A stretch of DNA of 64,000 nt from Actinoplanes utahensis (GTDB lineage Bacteria > Actinomycetota > Actinomycetes > Mycobacteriales > Micromonosporaceae). A program made the position numbers and the translations under genes. The notes below the pieces were generated by a model. It was given only the letters and a program-made list of their open reading frames with translations. It did not search any database and was not told the origin of the DNA. Below are positions 17,961 to 25,888 of this stretch, piece after piece; within the stretch, counting starts at the first letter, position 1, and the number at the start of each line of letters is the position of its first letter. The stretch spans positions 1 through 64,000 of the forward strand of contig NZ_BOMZ01000090.1 of NCBI RefSeq assembly GCF_016862455.1, read 5' to 3'.

Positions 17961-17999
17961 AACCGCGGCGGACACGGGCGCCCCGTGTCCGCCGCGGTT
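17961..17999 (+). terminator. Strong hairpin terminator after the peptide precursor gene
   Basis: A perfect 18-bp inverted repeat (17961-17978 with 17982-17999) around a 3-base loop, beginning AACCGCGGCGG and ending in GGTT plus one further T. It starts 15 bases after the precursor stop. It makes the precursor a single-gene transcript, as expected for a highly expressed small peptide. Confidence 0.85.
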
Positions 18000-18139
18000 T
18001 GTCGGACTTCTCTCCATCCGCCTGCCGAAGTGTGCTCATCGGGCCCGATCGGGTCATCCCCGGAGCTCGCCGCGCGGTTACATTCGTCCGGCACCGCGTT
18101 TCACGGGAGTCGACGCATCATCACGCCCGGGGGGGAACC

Positions 18140-19618
18140 ATGCGCATCAATCGTCACCGGAGAGCCGCCGGGGCCGCCGCGGTCGCCACGGCACTCGCTC
18201 TCGTCGCCGCCCAGCCGTCGCCGGCCGCCGCGCACACCGTCGCGCCCGACGCCGTGTTCGCCAAGATCCTGGTGAAGCAGGTCACCGGCGCGCACGCCAA
18301 GAAGCACCTGGACGCGCTGCAGGCGATCGCCACCGCCCACGGCGGCAACCGCGCGGCCGGGACACCCGGCTACGACGCCTCCCGCGACTACGTCGCCGAC
18401 AAGCTGCGCCGAGCCGGTTACCAGGTCACGCTCGACCCGATCGACTTCGTCCGGGACTGGACGGAGAACAACCCGCCCACGCTGAACCTGACCGCCCCCG
18501 GCGGCAAGGTGTACGTGCCGAACCAGGACTTCCTCACCTTCCAGCCGTCACCGCCCGGCGACGTGACGGCACAGGTGCAGGCGGTCGACCTCACGCTGCC
18601 GCCCACCCCGGCGCCGACCTCCACGAGCGGTTGCGAGACCAGCGACTTCGACGGCTTCGTCGCCGGGCGGATCGCGCTCATCCAGCGCGGCACGTGCGGG
18701 TTCGCGACCAAGGTGCGCAACGCCGGGTTCGCCGGGGCCTCCGGGATCATCGTCTTCAACGAGGGGCAGCCCGGCCGGACCGACGCCTACCCGCTCGACA
18801 TCGGCGAATGGCGGGCCGCGATCCCGATGGTCTTCGCCGACTTCGCCGTCGGCAACGAGCTCGCCGCCACACCCGGCGCCACCGTCCGGCTCAAGGTCGA
18901 CGCCACCCTGACGCTCGGCACCAACCACAACGTGATCGCCGAGACCCGGTTCGGCAACCCGAACAACGTCGTGATGGCCGGCGCCCACCTCGACAGCGTC
19001 CCCGAGGGCCCCGGCATCAACGACAACGGCTCCGGCACCGCCGCGGTCCTCGAGACCGCCCTGCAGATGCGGCACTTCCCGGTCCGCAACAAGGTCCGCT
19101 TCGCCTTCTGGGCGGCCGAGGAGATCGGGCTGCTCGGCTCCGACCAGTACGTCGAGGAACTGACCACGGCCCAGCGGGACCGGATCAAGCTGTACCTGAA
19201 CTTCGACATGGTCGCCTCACCCAACTACGCCTACAAGCTGTACGACGGCGACGACTCCGACGCGACCGGCTCACCGGCCGGCCCGCCCGGCTCCGCCCAG
19301 ATCGAGAAGCAGCTGGCCGCCTTCTTCGACGCGCGCGGCCTCGGCCACGTCGGCGCCGACTTCGACGGCCGCTCCGACTACGGCCCGTTCATCGCCGTGG
19401 GAATCCCGGCCGGCGGCGTCTTCACCGGCGCTGAAGGCATCAAGACCCCGGAGGAGCAGGCCCTGTTCGGCGGGACCGCGGGCGCCTCCTACGACGGCTG
19501 CTACCACCAGGCCTGCGACACCATCGGCAACGTCGACCTGACCGCCTTCGACGTCAACGCCGACGCCATCGCCGACTCGGTGGCCCGGTTCGCCTTCGAC
19601 ACCACCGCCATCCCCTGA
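18140..19618 (+). CDS. Secreted M28 family zinc aminopeptidase with PA domain
   Basis: A 492-residue protein from ATG 18140 behind GGGGGG. It has a signal peptide of about 34 residues (ending SPAAAHT). Residues about 145-240 form a protease-associated domain with a disulfide pair (SGCETSDF, RGTCGFATK). The catalytic M28 domain shows the zinc ligands in order: GAHLDSV (His283), GINDNGSGTA (Asp), AEEIGLLGS (Glu-Glu), NFDM and a final His in CYHQACDT. It resembles the Streptomyces griseus aminopeptidase class, releasing N-terminal hydrophobic residues outside the cell. It may simply be a nutrient-acquisition enzyme; a link to the peptide locus upstream is not shown. Confidence 0.92.
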   Translation: MRINRHRRAAGAAAVATALALVAAQPSPAAAHTVAPDAVFAKILVKQVTGAHAKKHLDALQAIATAHGGNRAAGTPGYDASRDYVADKLRRAGYQVTLDPIDFVRDWTENNPPTLNLTAPGGKVYVPNQDFLTFQPSPPGDVTAQVQAVDLTLPPTPAPTSTSGCETSDFDGFVAGRIALIQRGTCGFATKVRNAGFAGASGIIVFNEGQPGRTDAYPLDIGEWRAAIPMVFADFAVGNELAATPGATVRLKVDATLTLGTNHNVIAETRFGNPNNVVMAGAHLDSVPEGPGINDNGSGTAAVLETALQMRHFPVRNKVRFAFWAAEEIGLLGSDQYVEELTTAQRDRIKLYLNFDMVASPNYAYKLYDGDDSDATGSPAGPPGSAQIEKQLAAFFDARGLGHVGADFDGRSDYGPFIAVGIPAGGVFTGAEGIKTPEEQALFGGTAGASYDGCYHQACDTIGNVDLTAFDVNADAIADSVARFAFDTTAIP

Positions 19619-19625
19619 CCGGCAC

Positions 19626-19666
19626 GGCCTCCGGTGGTGTCGTCAACCCCTTCACCACCGGAGGCC
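19626..19666. terminator. Hairpin terminator after the M28 peptidase gene
   Basis: A perfect 14-bp inverted repeat, GGCCTCCGGTGGTG (19626-19639) with its complement at 19653-19666, and a 13-base loop. It lies 8 bases after the peptidase stop, in the space before the convergent PheRS-like gene. No T-tract follows, as is common in actinomycetes. Confidence 0.75.
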
Positions 19667-19860
19667 GCCGCCAGTCCGTGCCGGCTGACGACTGAAATGC
19701 CCGAGGGATCTCCGCCGCCGCGACCGCCTGCCCGCAGCGCGGCCACCCGCACCAGCCGGCGCCGCCCGCCACGACGCCGATCGACCGAGGGGATCAGCGC
19801 GCGTCCGGGAAAGTGGCCGACGTGCGGCAGTGATGCGAATCGGGTTCGCGGATGCGGCTC

Positions 19861-20973
19861 TCAGATCAGTTCCGGTACGGGTCCCTCGTGCACGGCGCGG
19901 TAGACGGTGTTGCGGATCGTGTTGGCCTCGGCCGAGGTGAGGGTGCGGTCGATCGGCCGGAGGAGGATCCGCAGGAGGATGTTGACCTGGCCGGGACGGG
20001 TTCCCAGCCGGGACCGGGCCGCCTCCGGCAGCGATCCGTGCGGGGTACGGCTGAGCAGCCCCACCGATTCGACGACGTCCGCGTCGTCGCCGAGCGCGGT
20101 CCGGATCCGGTCGCCGAGGGTCTCCTCGTCCTCGTCGTCCGCGACGACCACCGAGATGTCACGCCGGGCCGGCGGCAGCGGCGACACGTGCCGCCACGGT
20201 TCCAGGTCGAGCATCTGACCGGCGATCCGCGGGTCGGCGGCCCGCAGGTACCGGATGTCGGGGATGGATTTACGCAGCATCAGCGCCCGTTCGAGGCCCA
20301 TGCCGAGCGCCGGCCCGGACCAGCGTTCCGGATCGAGCCCGGAGCCGCGGAGCACGCCGGGATGGATGTGCCCGCATTCGGCGAGTTCCAGCCACTGTCC
20401 GCCGTGGCGCACGTCGATCTGCCGCCCGCCGACGGTGTACGGGTGGGTGACGTCGGTGACCCGCCACTCCGCGCCGGGCAAAACCGCGTCCACCACCAGG
20501 CCGATCATGTCCAGCAGGTCCCCGGGTTCGGGTGTGCTCCGGATCCGCCAGAGATCCACCTGATGGGGTTCGCCGACGTGGTGCCGGTCGACCACGTCAC
20601 GCCGGTAGGCCAGCCCCGCCGCGACGATCAGTTCGTCGACGCCGGCGCGCCCCGCGTAGTCCTCGAGCGCCGGAGGCAGCGCGGCGCTGGTGTGGCTGCG
20701 CAGCATCGTCGACGGGCTGACATAGCGGGTGTAGCGGCGGGCCCGGGTGACGTCCCCGGCGTCGTACCCGAGCCGGTCGTAGTTGTCGCGGACCCGCACC
20801 ACCGGCGAGTCCCGCACGTATCGGACGGTGCCGCCCCAACGGCCGCGCAGCGCGGCGACGACCGTGTCGAGAAGGAGCTGGATCGCGTGCGGGCCCTGCG
20901 CCGGATCGGTCAGATCGCGCAGGCTGAGCGCACGGGTGAGCTGTTCGGAAGTCAGATGGTCGGGGTGTGACAT
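19861..20973 (-). CDS. Stand-alone PheRS-like aminoacyl-tRNA synthetase (PheS core with FDX-ACB domain)
   Basis: A 370-residue class II synthetase-like protein. Motif 2 region SHTSAALPPAL (93-103), the PheS signature YRRDVVDRHHVGEPHQVD (123-140) and motif 3 GPALGMGLERALML (220-233) are present. Residues from about 262 (RRDISVVV) form a ferredoxin-fold anticodon-binding domain like the end of PheT. This single-chain catalytic plus FDX-ACB layout is that of mitochondrial PheRS, not of the bacterial alpha2beta2 enzyme. Related actinobacterial proteins have been annotated as PheS-related ligases of unknown role. The substrate amino acid and tRNA (or other acceptor) are unknown. It lies downstream of an RNA-repair-type gene. 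Confidence 0.8.
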   Translation of the reverse strand: MSHPDHLTSEQLTRALSLRDLTDPAQGPHAIQLLLDTVVAALRGRWGGTVRYVRDSPVVRVRDNYDRLGYDAGDVTRARRYTRYVSPSTMLRSHTSAALPPALEDYAGRAGVDELIVAAGLAYRRDVVDRHHVGEPHQVDLWRIRSTPEPGDLLDMIGLVVDAVLPGAEWRVTDVTHPYTVGGRQIDVRHGGQWLELAECGHIHPGVLRGSGLDPERWSGPALGMGLERALMLRKSIPDIRYLRAADPRIAGQMLDLEPWRHVSPLPPARRDISVVVADDEDEETLGDRIRTALGDDADVVESVGLLSRTPHGSLPEAARSRLGTRPGQVNILLRILLRPIDRTLTSAEANTIRNTVYRAVHEGPVPELI

Positions 20974-21346
20974 GAGGAGATCTCCAGACGATGGCGGGCG
21001 GGCGGGGGACGTTCGTCTTCCCCCGACCGCGCCCGCGGAGATCCGGTGCGGTCAGCGCACGCCGGTGCCCCCACGGCCGTCTCCCGGCCGGGGGCTCCGA
21101 AATCGCTGCTGCCGATCCACGTCCCGAGGCTATCGGCCGGCCTCGCCACCGCGCGAAGTGTTTTCCGGCCGGCGCCCTGGTCGCCGTCCGGAAGTCGCTG
21201 CCGTCGATGATCAGTGCGGTGATCGTCCGCATGCCGCTCCTCCCACCGGATCGGCGCGCCGCGAGGAGCGTCGCCGGAATACGTGCCGGTGCCCGAACCG
21301 GGTGGAACCCGACGTGATGACGCCCTCGTGATGACTCATCCGCGGG
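20974..21346 (-). other. Leader/intergenic region upstream of the PheRS-like gene
   Basis: This is a 373-base stretch with no supported gene. Read on the minus strand it contains a GGGGGA...TCCCCC hairpin (about 21006-21026) and, at about 21036-21043, GATCTCC, which is complementary to the GGAGATC ribosome binding site of the PheRS-like gene at about 20976-20983. These could sequester the start site. I found no T-box specifier/antiterminator signature. An in-frame-looking N-terminus (MRTITALIIDGSDF from 21232) runs into low-quality sequence and is not called. Confidence 0.35.
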
Positions 21347-23584
21347 TCAGCGCAGGGCCGGCGCCGTGGAGGTGTGGGTGAGATGGACGCCGGGGAGGGC
21401 GGTGAGCCCGCCGGAAAGGATCGCGTTCAGCGCGGTGGCGGTGGGTGGGCGCCGGCCCAGCCCGACGGCGTACTCGTGCAGGTCCGGGCCGGTGGCGAAC
21501 GGCCGCGGCCAGGCCTGCGCGTCGGTGACGCCGGCCTCGTCGAGGGCGGTCAGCAGGGCCCGCACCCGGCCTCGGAACCGGCCTACGGTCTCCGCGAACG
21601 GCTCGCCGGGCACCGGCCGCACGGTCAGCACCGTCCACGCCCGGTGCCGCCGGTGCGGCGGTGTCGCCGGCCGGCCCTCCCACGACTGGTACAGCTCCTC
21701 GGTCAGCAGGTCCCGGATTCCGGCGGTGACCTGCGTGGTGCAGCTGCGGACCGGGGCGGAGGGCGTCAGGACAGTGAGGGGGTACGCCGTCGCGGGCACC
21801 GTGGCGACGCCGGTGAGCGTGACCGGTTCCGCCCAGTTCCAGGCCGCCCAGGCGCCGCAGAAGTGCCGCAGCAGGTCGGCCGGTGGCAGGTCACCGGCGT
21901 CCAGGGCGGTCCGGGCCGCCAGCACCGTCCACGCCAGGCCGGGCAGCCCGCCGAACGGCGCCGAGTCGAGTCCCTGCAGCCGTGCCCAGGCTTTCACCGC
22001 CCGGGCCAGGCCGCGGAAGCCGGGCGCCCCGGACGTCGCGGCCAGCACGGCCTCGGCGTCGGACACGGCGCTCAGCGCGACGGCCGACGGTTCGCCGAGT
22101 TCCGCGCGCCTGGTCACGGCCTCGGCCACCGGGATCTCGCCGGTACCGACGGTGACCAGGTCGACGGCGAGGCCGTCGCCCCGCAGCCGCAGGCCGGGCA
22201 CGCGGGCGCCGGTCACCGGACGGACCGACCAGTGATCTCCGGCCGCGGCGGCGACCCGTTCCGGCACACCTGTCACGTCGGGGAGCACGGCCACCAGGTC
22301 GAGGTCGGCGCCGCGCAGGTCGCAGCCGAGCCGCCGGGACCCGACCAGGTGCACGACTCCGTCGGCGAGCGCGTCGCGCAGCACGCCGATGATCCCGGCG
22401 GTGTCGGCCGCGGCGGGTGCGGGCGCTTCCGGGTCGGGCATCGGTTCCGCCGGCGCCGTCCGGGTGGCCGGGCGCGCACCGGCGGTCGCCTCCGGCGTCG
22501 CACCGATCGTCACGTCCACGACCACACCGAAATGATCGGAGGCGAGAAGACCGTGCCGGGGTACGTGGCCGAGCAGCCCCGCCGCCCGCACGGAGAGTTC
22601 CTCGCCGCGCAGCAGCACCCGATCCAGCCGGGCCGGCTGCCTGGCCGGCGATCCGATCGCGGCGAGCGGGTTGCGGGCCGGGTCGAACGTGGCGGTCCGG
22701 TCGCCGGGACCGTGCGCCTCGATCCACGCGTCGCGCAGCCCGAGCCGGCGGGCCGCGGTGTCGCCGTCGTCGTTGACGTCCCCGGCCACCACGACCGGCA
22801 CGTCCAGGCCGGTCAGCCCGGCGGCGAGGCTCGCCAGTTCGGCGTCTCGCCGTTGCGGGCCGTCGGCGGCGTGATCGCTGGTCAGATGCACGGCGGCCAC
22901 CACCACCGGGCCGTCCACGGTGATGGCGGTGACCTGCTTGTACCGGCCGAGCCGGTGCCGGGCCGCCTCCCGCACCGGAACCCGGCTGAGCAGCAGCACC
23001 CCGCTGTCGTCGACGTCCCGGCCGACCGGGTCGGTGAACAGCGTGTACCGATCGCGCACCCAGCCGGTGGCGAGCAACCGGTCCAGGAGGTCGCGTTCCA
23101 CCTCCTGGAGCGCGATCACGTCGGCGTCGGCGTGCTCCAGTTCGGCGATCAGCAGCGGGCGGCGGCGGGCGGTGCCGATCCGGTCGGCGTCGTACCGGTC
23201 CCACAGCGTGTTCCAGGTGACCACCCGCAGCGTGGTGGCCGGCCGGCCCGGGCGCGGCTCCGCGGGGACCCAGCCGTCGATCTCGTGCCAGGCGTGCGGG
23301 GTGCGGGCGGTGAAGTACGGGGCGCTGAGCAGGCGCCGGGCACGGACCTGCCCGGCCGGCGACGAGCCGACCCGGTCGACCCCGGTCGCCCGGTCCCACA
23401 CCCGCTCGCCGTCGGCCTCGATGAACAGCACCCGGTGCCAGGGGATGTCGCCGCCGGGCACGAACGCGGGAAGCGGCACCCGTTTCGGCTCGGCCGCCCG
23501 CACCTCGACGCCGACCATGAACCGGGCCGGGTCGAGGCGGGGATCCCAGCGCACCCGGTGATAGATCTCCTCACTGGTACGCAT
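21347..23584 (-). CDS. Three-domain RNA repair-type protein: MJ1316 (DUF504) + EEP phosphoesterase + nucleotidyltransferase
   Basis: A 745-residue protein. Residues 5-85 (IYHRVRWDPRLD...IPWHRVLFI) match the MJ1316/DUF504 domain, predicted to recognise RNA cyclic-phosphate ends. Residues 118-360 form an endonuclease/exonuclease/phosphatase domain with VVTWNTLWD (124-125), LQEVE (Glu161), GDVNDD (268-273) and the catalytic SDH (349-351). After a Pro/Ala linker, a poly(A)-polymerase-like nucleotidyltransferase has GSRRLGCDLRGADLDL (415-430), a third Asp in LAVDLVTV and a PFGGLPGLAWTVL central helix. All catalytic residues look intact. The layout suggests trimming and re-extension of damaged RNA 3' ends. 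The gene starts 17 bases after the STAS gene stop, so the two may be co-transcribed. Confidence 0.85.
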   Translation of the reverse strand: MRTSEEIYHRVRWDPRLDPARFMVGVEVRAAEPKRVPLPAFVPGGDIPWHRVLFIEADGERVWDRATGVDRVGSSPAGQVRARRLLSAPYFTARTPHAWHEIDGWVPAEPRPGRPATTLRVVTWNTLWDRYDADRIGTARRRPLLIAELEHADADVIALQEVERDLLDRLLATGWVRDRYTLFTDPVGRDVDDSGVLLLSRVPVREAARHRLGRYKQVTAITVDGPVVVAAVHLTSDHAADGPQRRDAELASLAAGLTGLDVPVVVAGDVNDDGDTAARRLGLRDAWIEAHGPGDRTATFDPARNPLAAIGSPARQPARLDRVLLRGEELSVRAAGLLGHVPRHGLLASDHFGVVVDVTIGATPEATAGARPATRTAPAEPMPDPEAPAPAAADTAGIIGVLRDALADGVVHLVGSRRLGCDLRGADLDLVAVLPDVTGVPERVAAAAGDHWSVRPVTGARVPGLRLRGDGLAVDLVTVGTGEIPVAEAVTRRAELGEPSAVALSAVSDAEAVLAATSGAPGFRGLARAVKAWARLQGLDSAPFGGLPGLAWTVLAARTALDAGDLPPADLLRHFCGAWAAWNWAEPVTLTGVATVPATAYPLTVLTPSAPVRSCTTQVTAGIRDLLTEELYQSWEGRPATPPHRRHRAWTVLTVRPVPGEPFAETVGRFRGRVRALLTALDEAGVTDAQAWPRPFATGPDLHEYAVGLGRRPPTATALNAILSGGLTALPGVHLTHTSTAPALR

Positions 23585-23601
23585 CGGGCGACCGTACCCG
23601 C

Positions 23602-23934
23602 TCAGGACAGCGGGGGCAGCCCGAACACCTCCGACAATCCGGTCACCTGGATCGCCTTCAGCACCGGCGGCGACGGGTTGATCAGCGTCACGGTGATGCC
23701 GGCGCCGGCGGCGGCGTTGCGGACGCTGACCAGGGCCCCCAGCGCGTACGAGTCGATCAGGGTCACGTTCGAGACGTCGATCTCCAGCAGCCGGTAGGAG
23801 GAGGCCTGCGCGGCGGCCGTGAGGTTGTCACGCACCTCGTCGGCATCCCGCAGATCCAGTTCCCCGGATAACGCGGCACGCAGGGTGACGCCATCGTTGC
23901 TGGTCGCGTACATGATCAAAGCACTGGCGGACAT
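23602..23934 (-). CDS. STAS-domain protein (anti-sigma factor antagonist type)
   Basis: A protein of about 110 residues. The start is uncertain: ATG 23934 is used, but a TTG at 23997 and an ATG at 23913 are in the same frame. The STAS pattern is clear: LSGELDLRDADEVRDNL, LEIDVSNVTLIDSYALGALV with the phosphorylatable serine in IDSYALG, and a C-terminal amphipathic helix. It probably regulates an anti-sigma kinase by partner switching. It lies 17 bases before the RNA-repair-type gene on the same strand, an unusual pairing. Confidence 0.78.
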   Translation of the reverse strand: MSASALIMYATSNDGVTLRAALSGELDLRDADEVRDNLTAAAQASSYRLLEIDVSNVTLIDSYALGALVSVRNAAAGAGITVTLINPSPPVLKAIQVTGLSEVFGLPPLS

Positions 23935-24098
23935 GTCCTCGACCGTAACGGTGATCGTGCCGAACCGCCCCTCCCCGGCACTGTCGAAAACCGGCAACCG
24001 GGCGGCACCGGTACGGGTACTCGACCGGCAACCCCCGCCCTGGAATCTCTTTCACATGCCCGGCGGACATGCGCCGGACAGACCGGGGGAGAGATTTT

Positions 24099-25136
24099 TT
24101 GCGACGTGCCAAGCTGCCGATGTTCCTGACAGCTCTGACCGCCGTGATCGCCACTGTCACCACCGTCGTGGCGCCGAACGCCGCCGCCGCGGCCGGTAAG
24201 ACCTGCACCACCGATGCCAAGCTCGTCCCGTCCTGCAACGTCCTCTGGGGCGGTGCGGCCGGTGGTTTCACCAGCAAGCCGCGCGACCTGGAGCACCGTA
24301 ACTGGGAGAAGCTGAGCGGCCGGACCGCGACGATCTTCCACACGTACCACAAGGGCGACGAGCCGTTCCCGACCAAGTCCGAGATCGCCATGACCCAGGA
24401 CCCGGCCAAGCCGCGGGTGCTGCTGCTGAACTGGAAGATCGCGTACGGCTCGAACTGGGCCAAGGTCGCCCAGGGTCAGCAGGACAAGCGCATCGACGCG
24501 TTCGCCAAGCGGATCAAGGCGTACGGCAAGAAGGTCTTCCTGGTCCTCAACCACGAGCCCGAGAACGACGTCGTCGCCAAGCGCGGCTCCGGCTGGGAGG
24601 CGAAGGACTTCGCCGCCATGTACCGCCACACCATCCAGCGGCTGCGCGCCCAGGGCGCCGGCAACGTGGTCAACGTGATGGCCTACATGGGCAACGAGAA
24701 GTGGATGGCGCAGTCCTGGTGGAAGGACCTCTACCCGGGCGACGACGTGGTGGACTGGATCGGCCTGGACTCCTACGTCTCGGTCGAGAAGGGCTACTAC
24801 CACTACGGCACGTTCGCGGACCTGCTGGACCGTAAGCCCAAGGGCGGCGGCCTCGGCTTCTACGCCTGGGCCACCACCAAGCACGCCGGCAAGCCGATCA
24901 TGATCGCCGAGTGGGGCGGTTACCACCGCATCGGCAAGACCACCGACAAGTCCGCGGTCTACAACAGCGTCCTGTCGCAGCTGGTCAAGCGTCCCGCGAT
25001 CAAGGCCATCGTGCACTTCGACACCAAGAACGACGACCAGGGCAACCGCGACATCAGCATCGACAGCACCAAGGCCGGCCTGGCCGCCTTCCGCAAGCTG
25101 GCCGCCAACCCGATCTTCAACGTGAAGCTCGGCTGA
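24099..25136 (+). CDS. Secreted GH26-like glycoside hydrolase (beta-mannanase type)
   Basis: About 345 residues. TTG 24099 follows GGGGGAGAG at good spacing and gives a clean signal peptide (MRRAKLPMFLTALTAV...AAAAA); ATG 24069 is an in-frame alternative. The fold is a TIM barrel. The likely acid/base Glu lies in VLNHEPEND and the nucleophile Glu in MIAEWGGYH, matching the two-Glu arrangement of clan GH-A family 26. Aromatic-rich loops (SWWKDLYPGDDVVDWIGLDSY) fit a sugar-binding cleft. Mannan or a related beta-glycan is the likely substrate, but this is not certain. No binding module is attached. Confidence 0.75.
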   Translation: MRRAKLPMFLTALTAVIATVTTVVAPNAAAAAGKTCTTDAKLVPSCNVLWGGAAGGFTSKPRDLEHRNWEKLSGRTATIFHTYHKGDEPFPTKSEIAMTQDPAKPRVLLLNWKIAYGSNWAKVAQGQQDKRIDAFAKRIKAYGKKVFLVLNHEPENDVVAKRGSGWEAKDFAAMYRHTIQRLRAQGAGNVVNVMAYMGNEKWMAQSWWKDLYPGDDVVDWIGLDSYVSVEKGYYHYGTFADLLDRKPKGGGLGFYAWATTKHAGKPIMIAEWGGYHRIGKTTDKSAVYNSVLSQLVKRPAIKAIVHFDTKNDDQGNRDISIDSTKAGLAAFRKLAANPIFNVKLG

Positions 25137-25147
25137 CCCACCGCGTT

Positions 25148-25185
25148 CGGCGAGCCGCCATCCCATCCGGGGTGGCGGCTCGCCG
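25148..25185. terminator. Bidirectional hairpin terminator
   Basis: A perfect 13-bp inverted repeat, CGGCGAGCCGCCA (25148-25160) with its complement at 25173-25185, and a 12-base loop. It sits between the stop of the GH26-like gene and the stop of the convergent response regulator gene, so it can serve both transcripts. Confidence 0.8.
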
Positions 25186-25195
25186 CGTATGCCCG

Positions 25196-25870
25196 TCAGG
25201 GCTGCGGCGCGGACAGGCGGATCCCCACCCCGCGGACGGTGTGCAGGTAGCGCGGCTGCGCGGCCCGTTCGCCGAGTTTGCGCCGCAGCCACGTCACGTG
25301 CACGTCAACGGTCTCCAGCGACCGGCTCTCCGGCCACACGTCGTCGAGCAGCTGACGCCGGGTGACCACCGTCCCGGTCCGTTCCATCAGATAGGCGAGC
25401 AGGTCGAACTCGAGCCGGGACAGCTGCAGCGGCGTGCCGTCGAGCGCGGCGGTCCGCGCCTGCCGGTCGAGGGTCAGCCCGCCGACCGTCAGGCCGGCCG
25501 CCGGGCCGCCCCGGCCACGGCGCAGCATCGCCGCGATCCGCGCCTCGATCTGCTCGGCCGAGTACGGCTTGACCACGTAGTCGTCGGCCCCGGCCCGCAG
25601 CAGCCGGATCATCTCGCTCTCGGCCTCCCGGGCGGTCGCCACCACGATCGGCACCTGCGAGGTGGCCCGGATCCGGCTCAGCACGGCCGCCCCGTCGAGG
25701 TCGGGCAACCCGAGGTCGAGGACCACGACGTCCGGCGGCCGGGCGGCCACCTCCCGCAGGCCGTCCAGCGCCGTCGCACACAACCGGACCACATGGCCGG
25801 TCGCGGTGAGTAACCGACCGATTGCCTGACGGACGTCAGCGTCGTCTTCGATCACCAGCACCTGAGGCAT
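25196..25870 (-). CDS. OmpR/PhoB family response regulator
   Basis: A 224-residue protein from ATG 25870. The receiver domain has the acidic pair IEDD, the phosphorylation site in VVVLDLGLPD (Asp52) and the conserved Lys in DDYVVKPYS. The C-terminal winged helix has LSRLEFDLLAYLMERTGTVVTRRQLLDDVW and ETVDVHVTWLRRKLG. No kinase gene is immediately adjacent. The nearest histidine kinase is at 29570-31075, beyond a divergent small protein gene and the large protease gene, and may be its partner. Confidence 0.92.
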   Translation of the reverse strand: MPQVLVIEDDADVRQAIGRLLTATGHVVRLCATALDGLREVAARPPDVVVLDLGLPDLDGAAVLSRIRATSQVPIVVATAREAESEMIRLLRAGADDYVVKPYSAEQIEARIAAMLRRGRGGPAAGLTVGGLTLDRQARTAALDGTPLQLSRLEFDLLAYLMERTGTVVTRRQLLDDVWPESRSLETVDVHVTWLRRKLGERAAQPRYLHTVRGVGIRLSAPQP

Positions 25871-25888
25871 TGCGCCAGCGTATCGGTC

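Noticed and set aside
16519-18057. N-terminal extension of the ABC exporter frame
   Set aside because: The frame stays open through the TlpA-like and MauE-like genes and the precursor region, but those genes are real; the exporter start is set by the ATGA overlap at 16515-16518.
20974-21346. T-box riboswitch upstream of the PheRS-like gene
   Set aside because: No recognisable T-box sequence or specifier loop was found on the minus strand.
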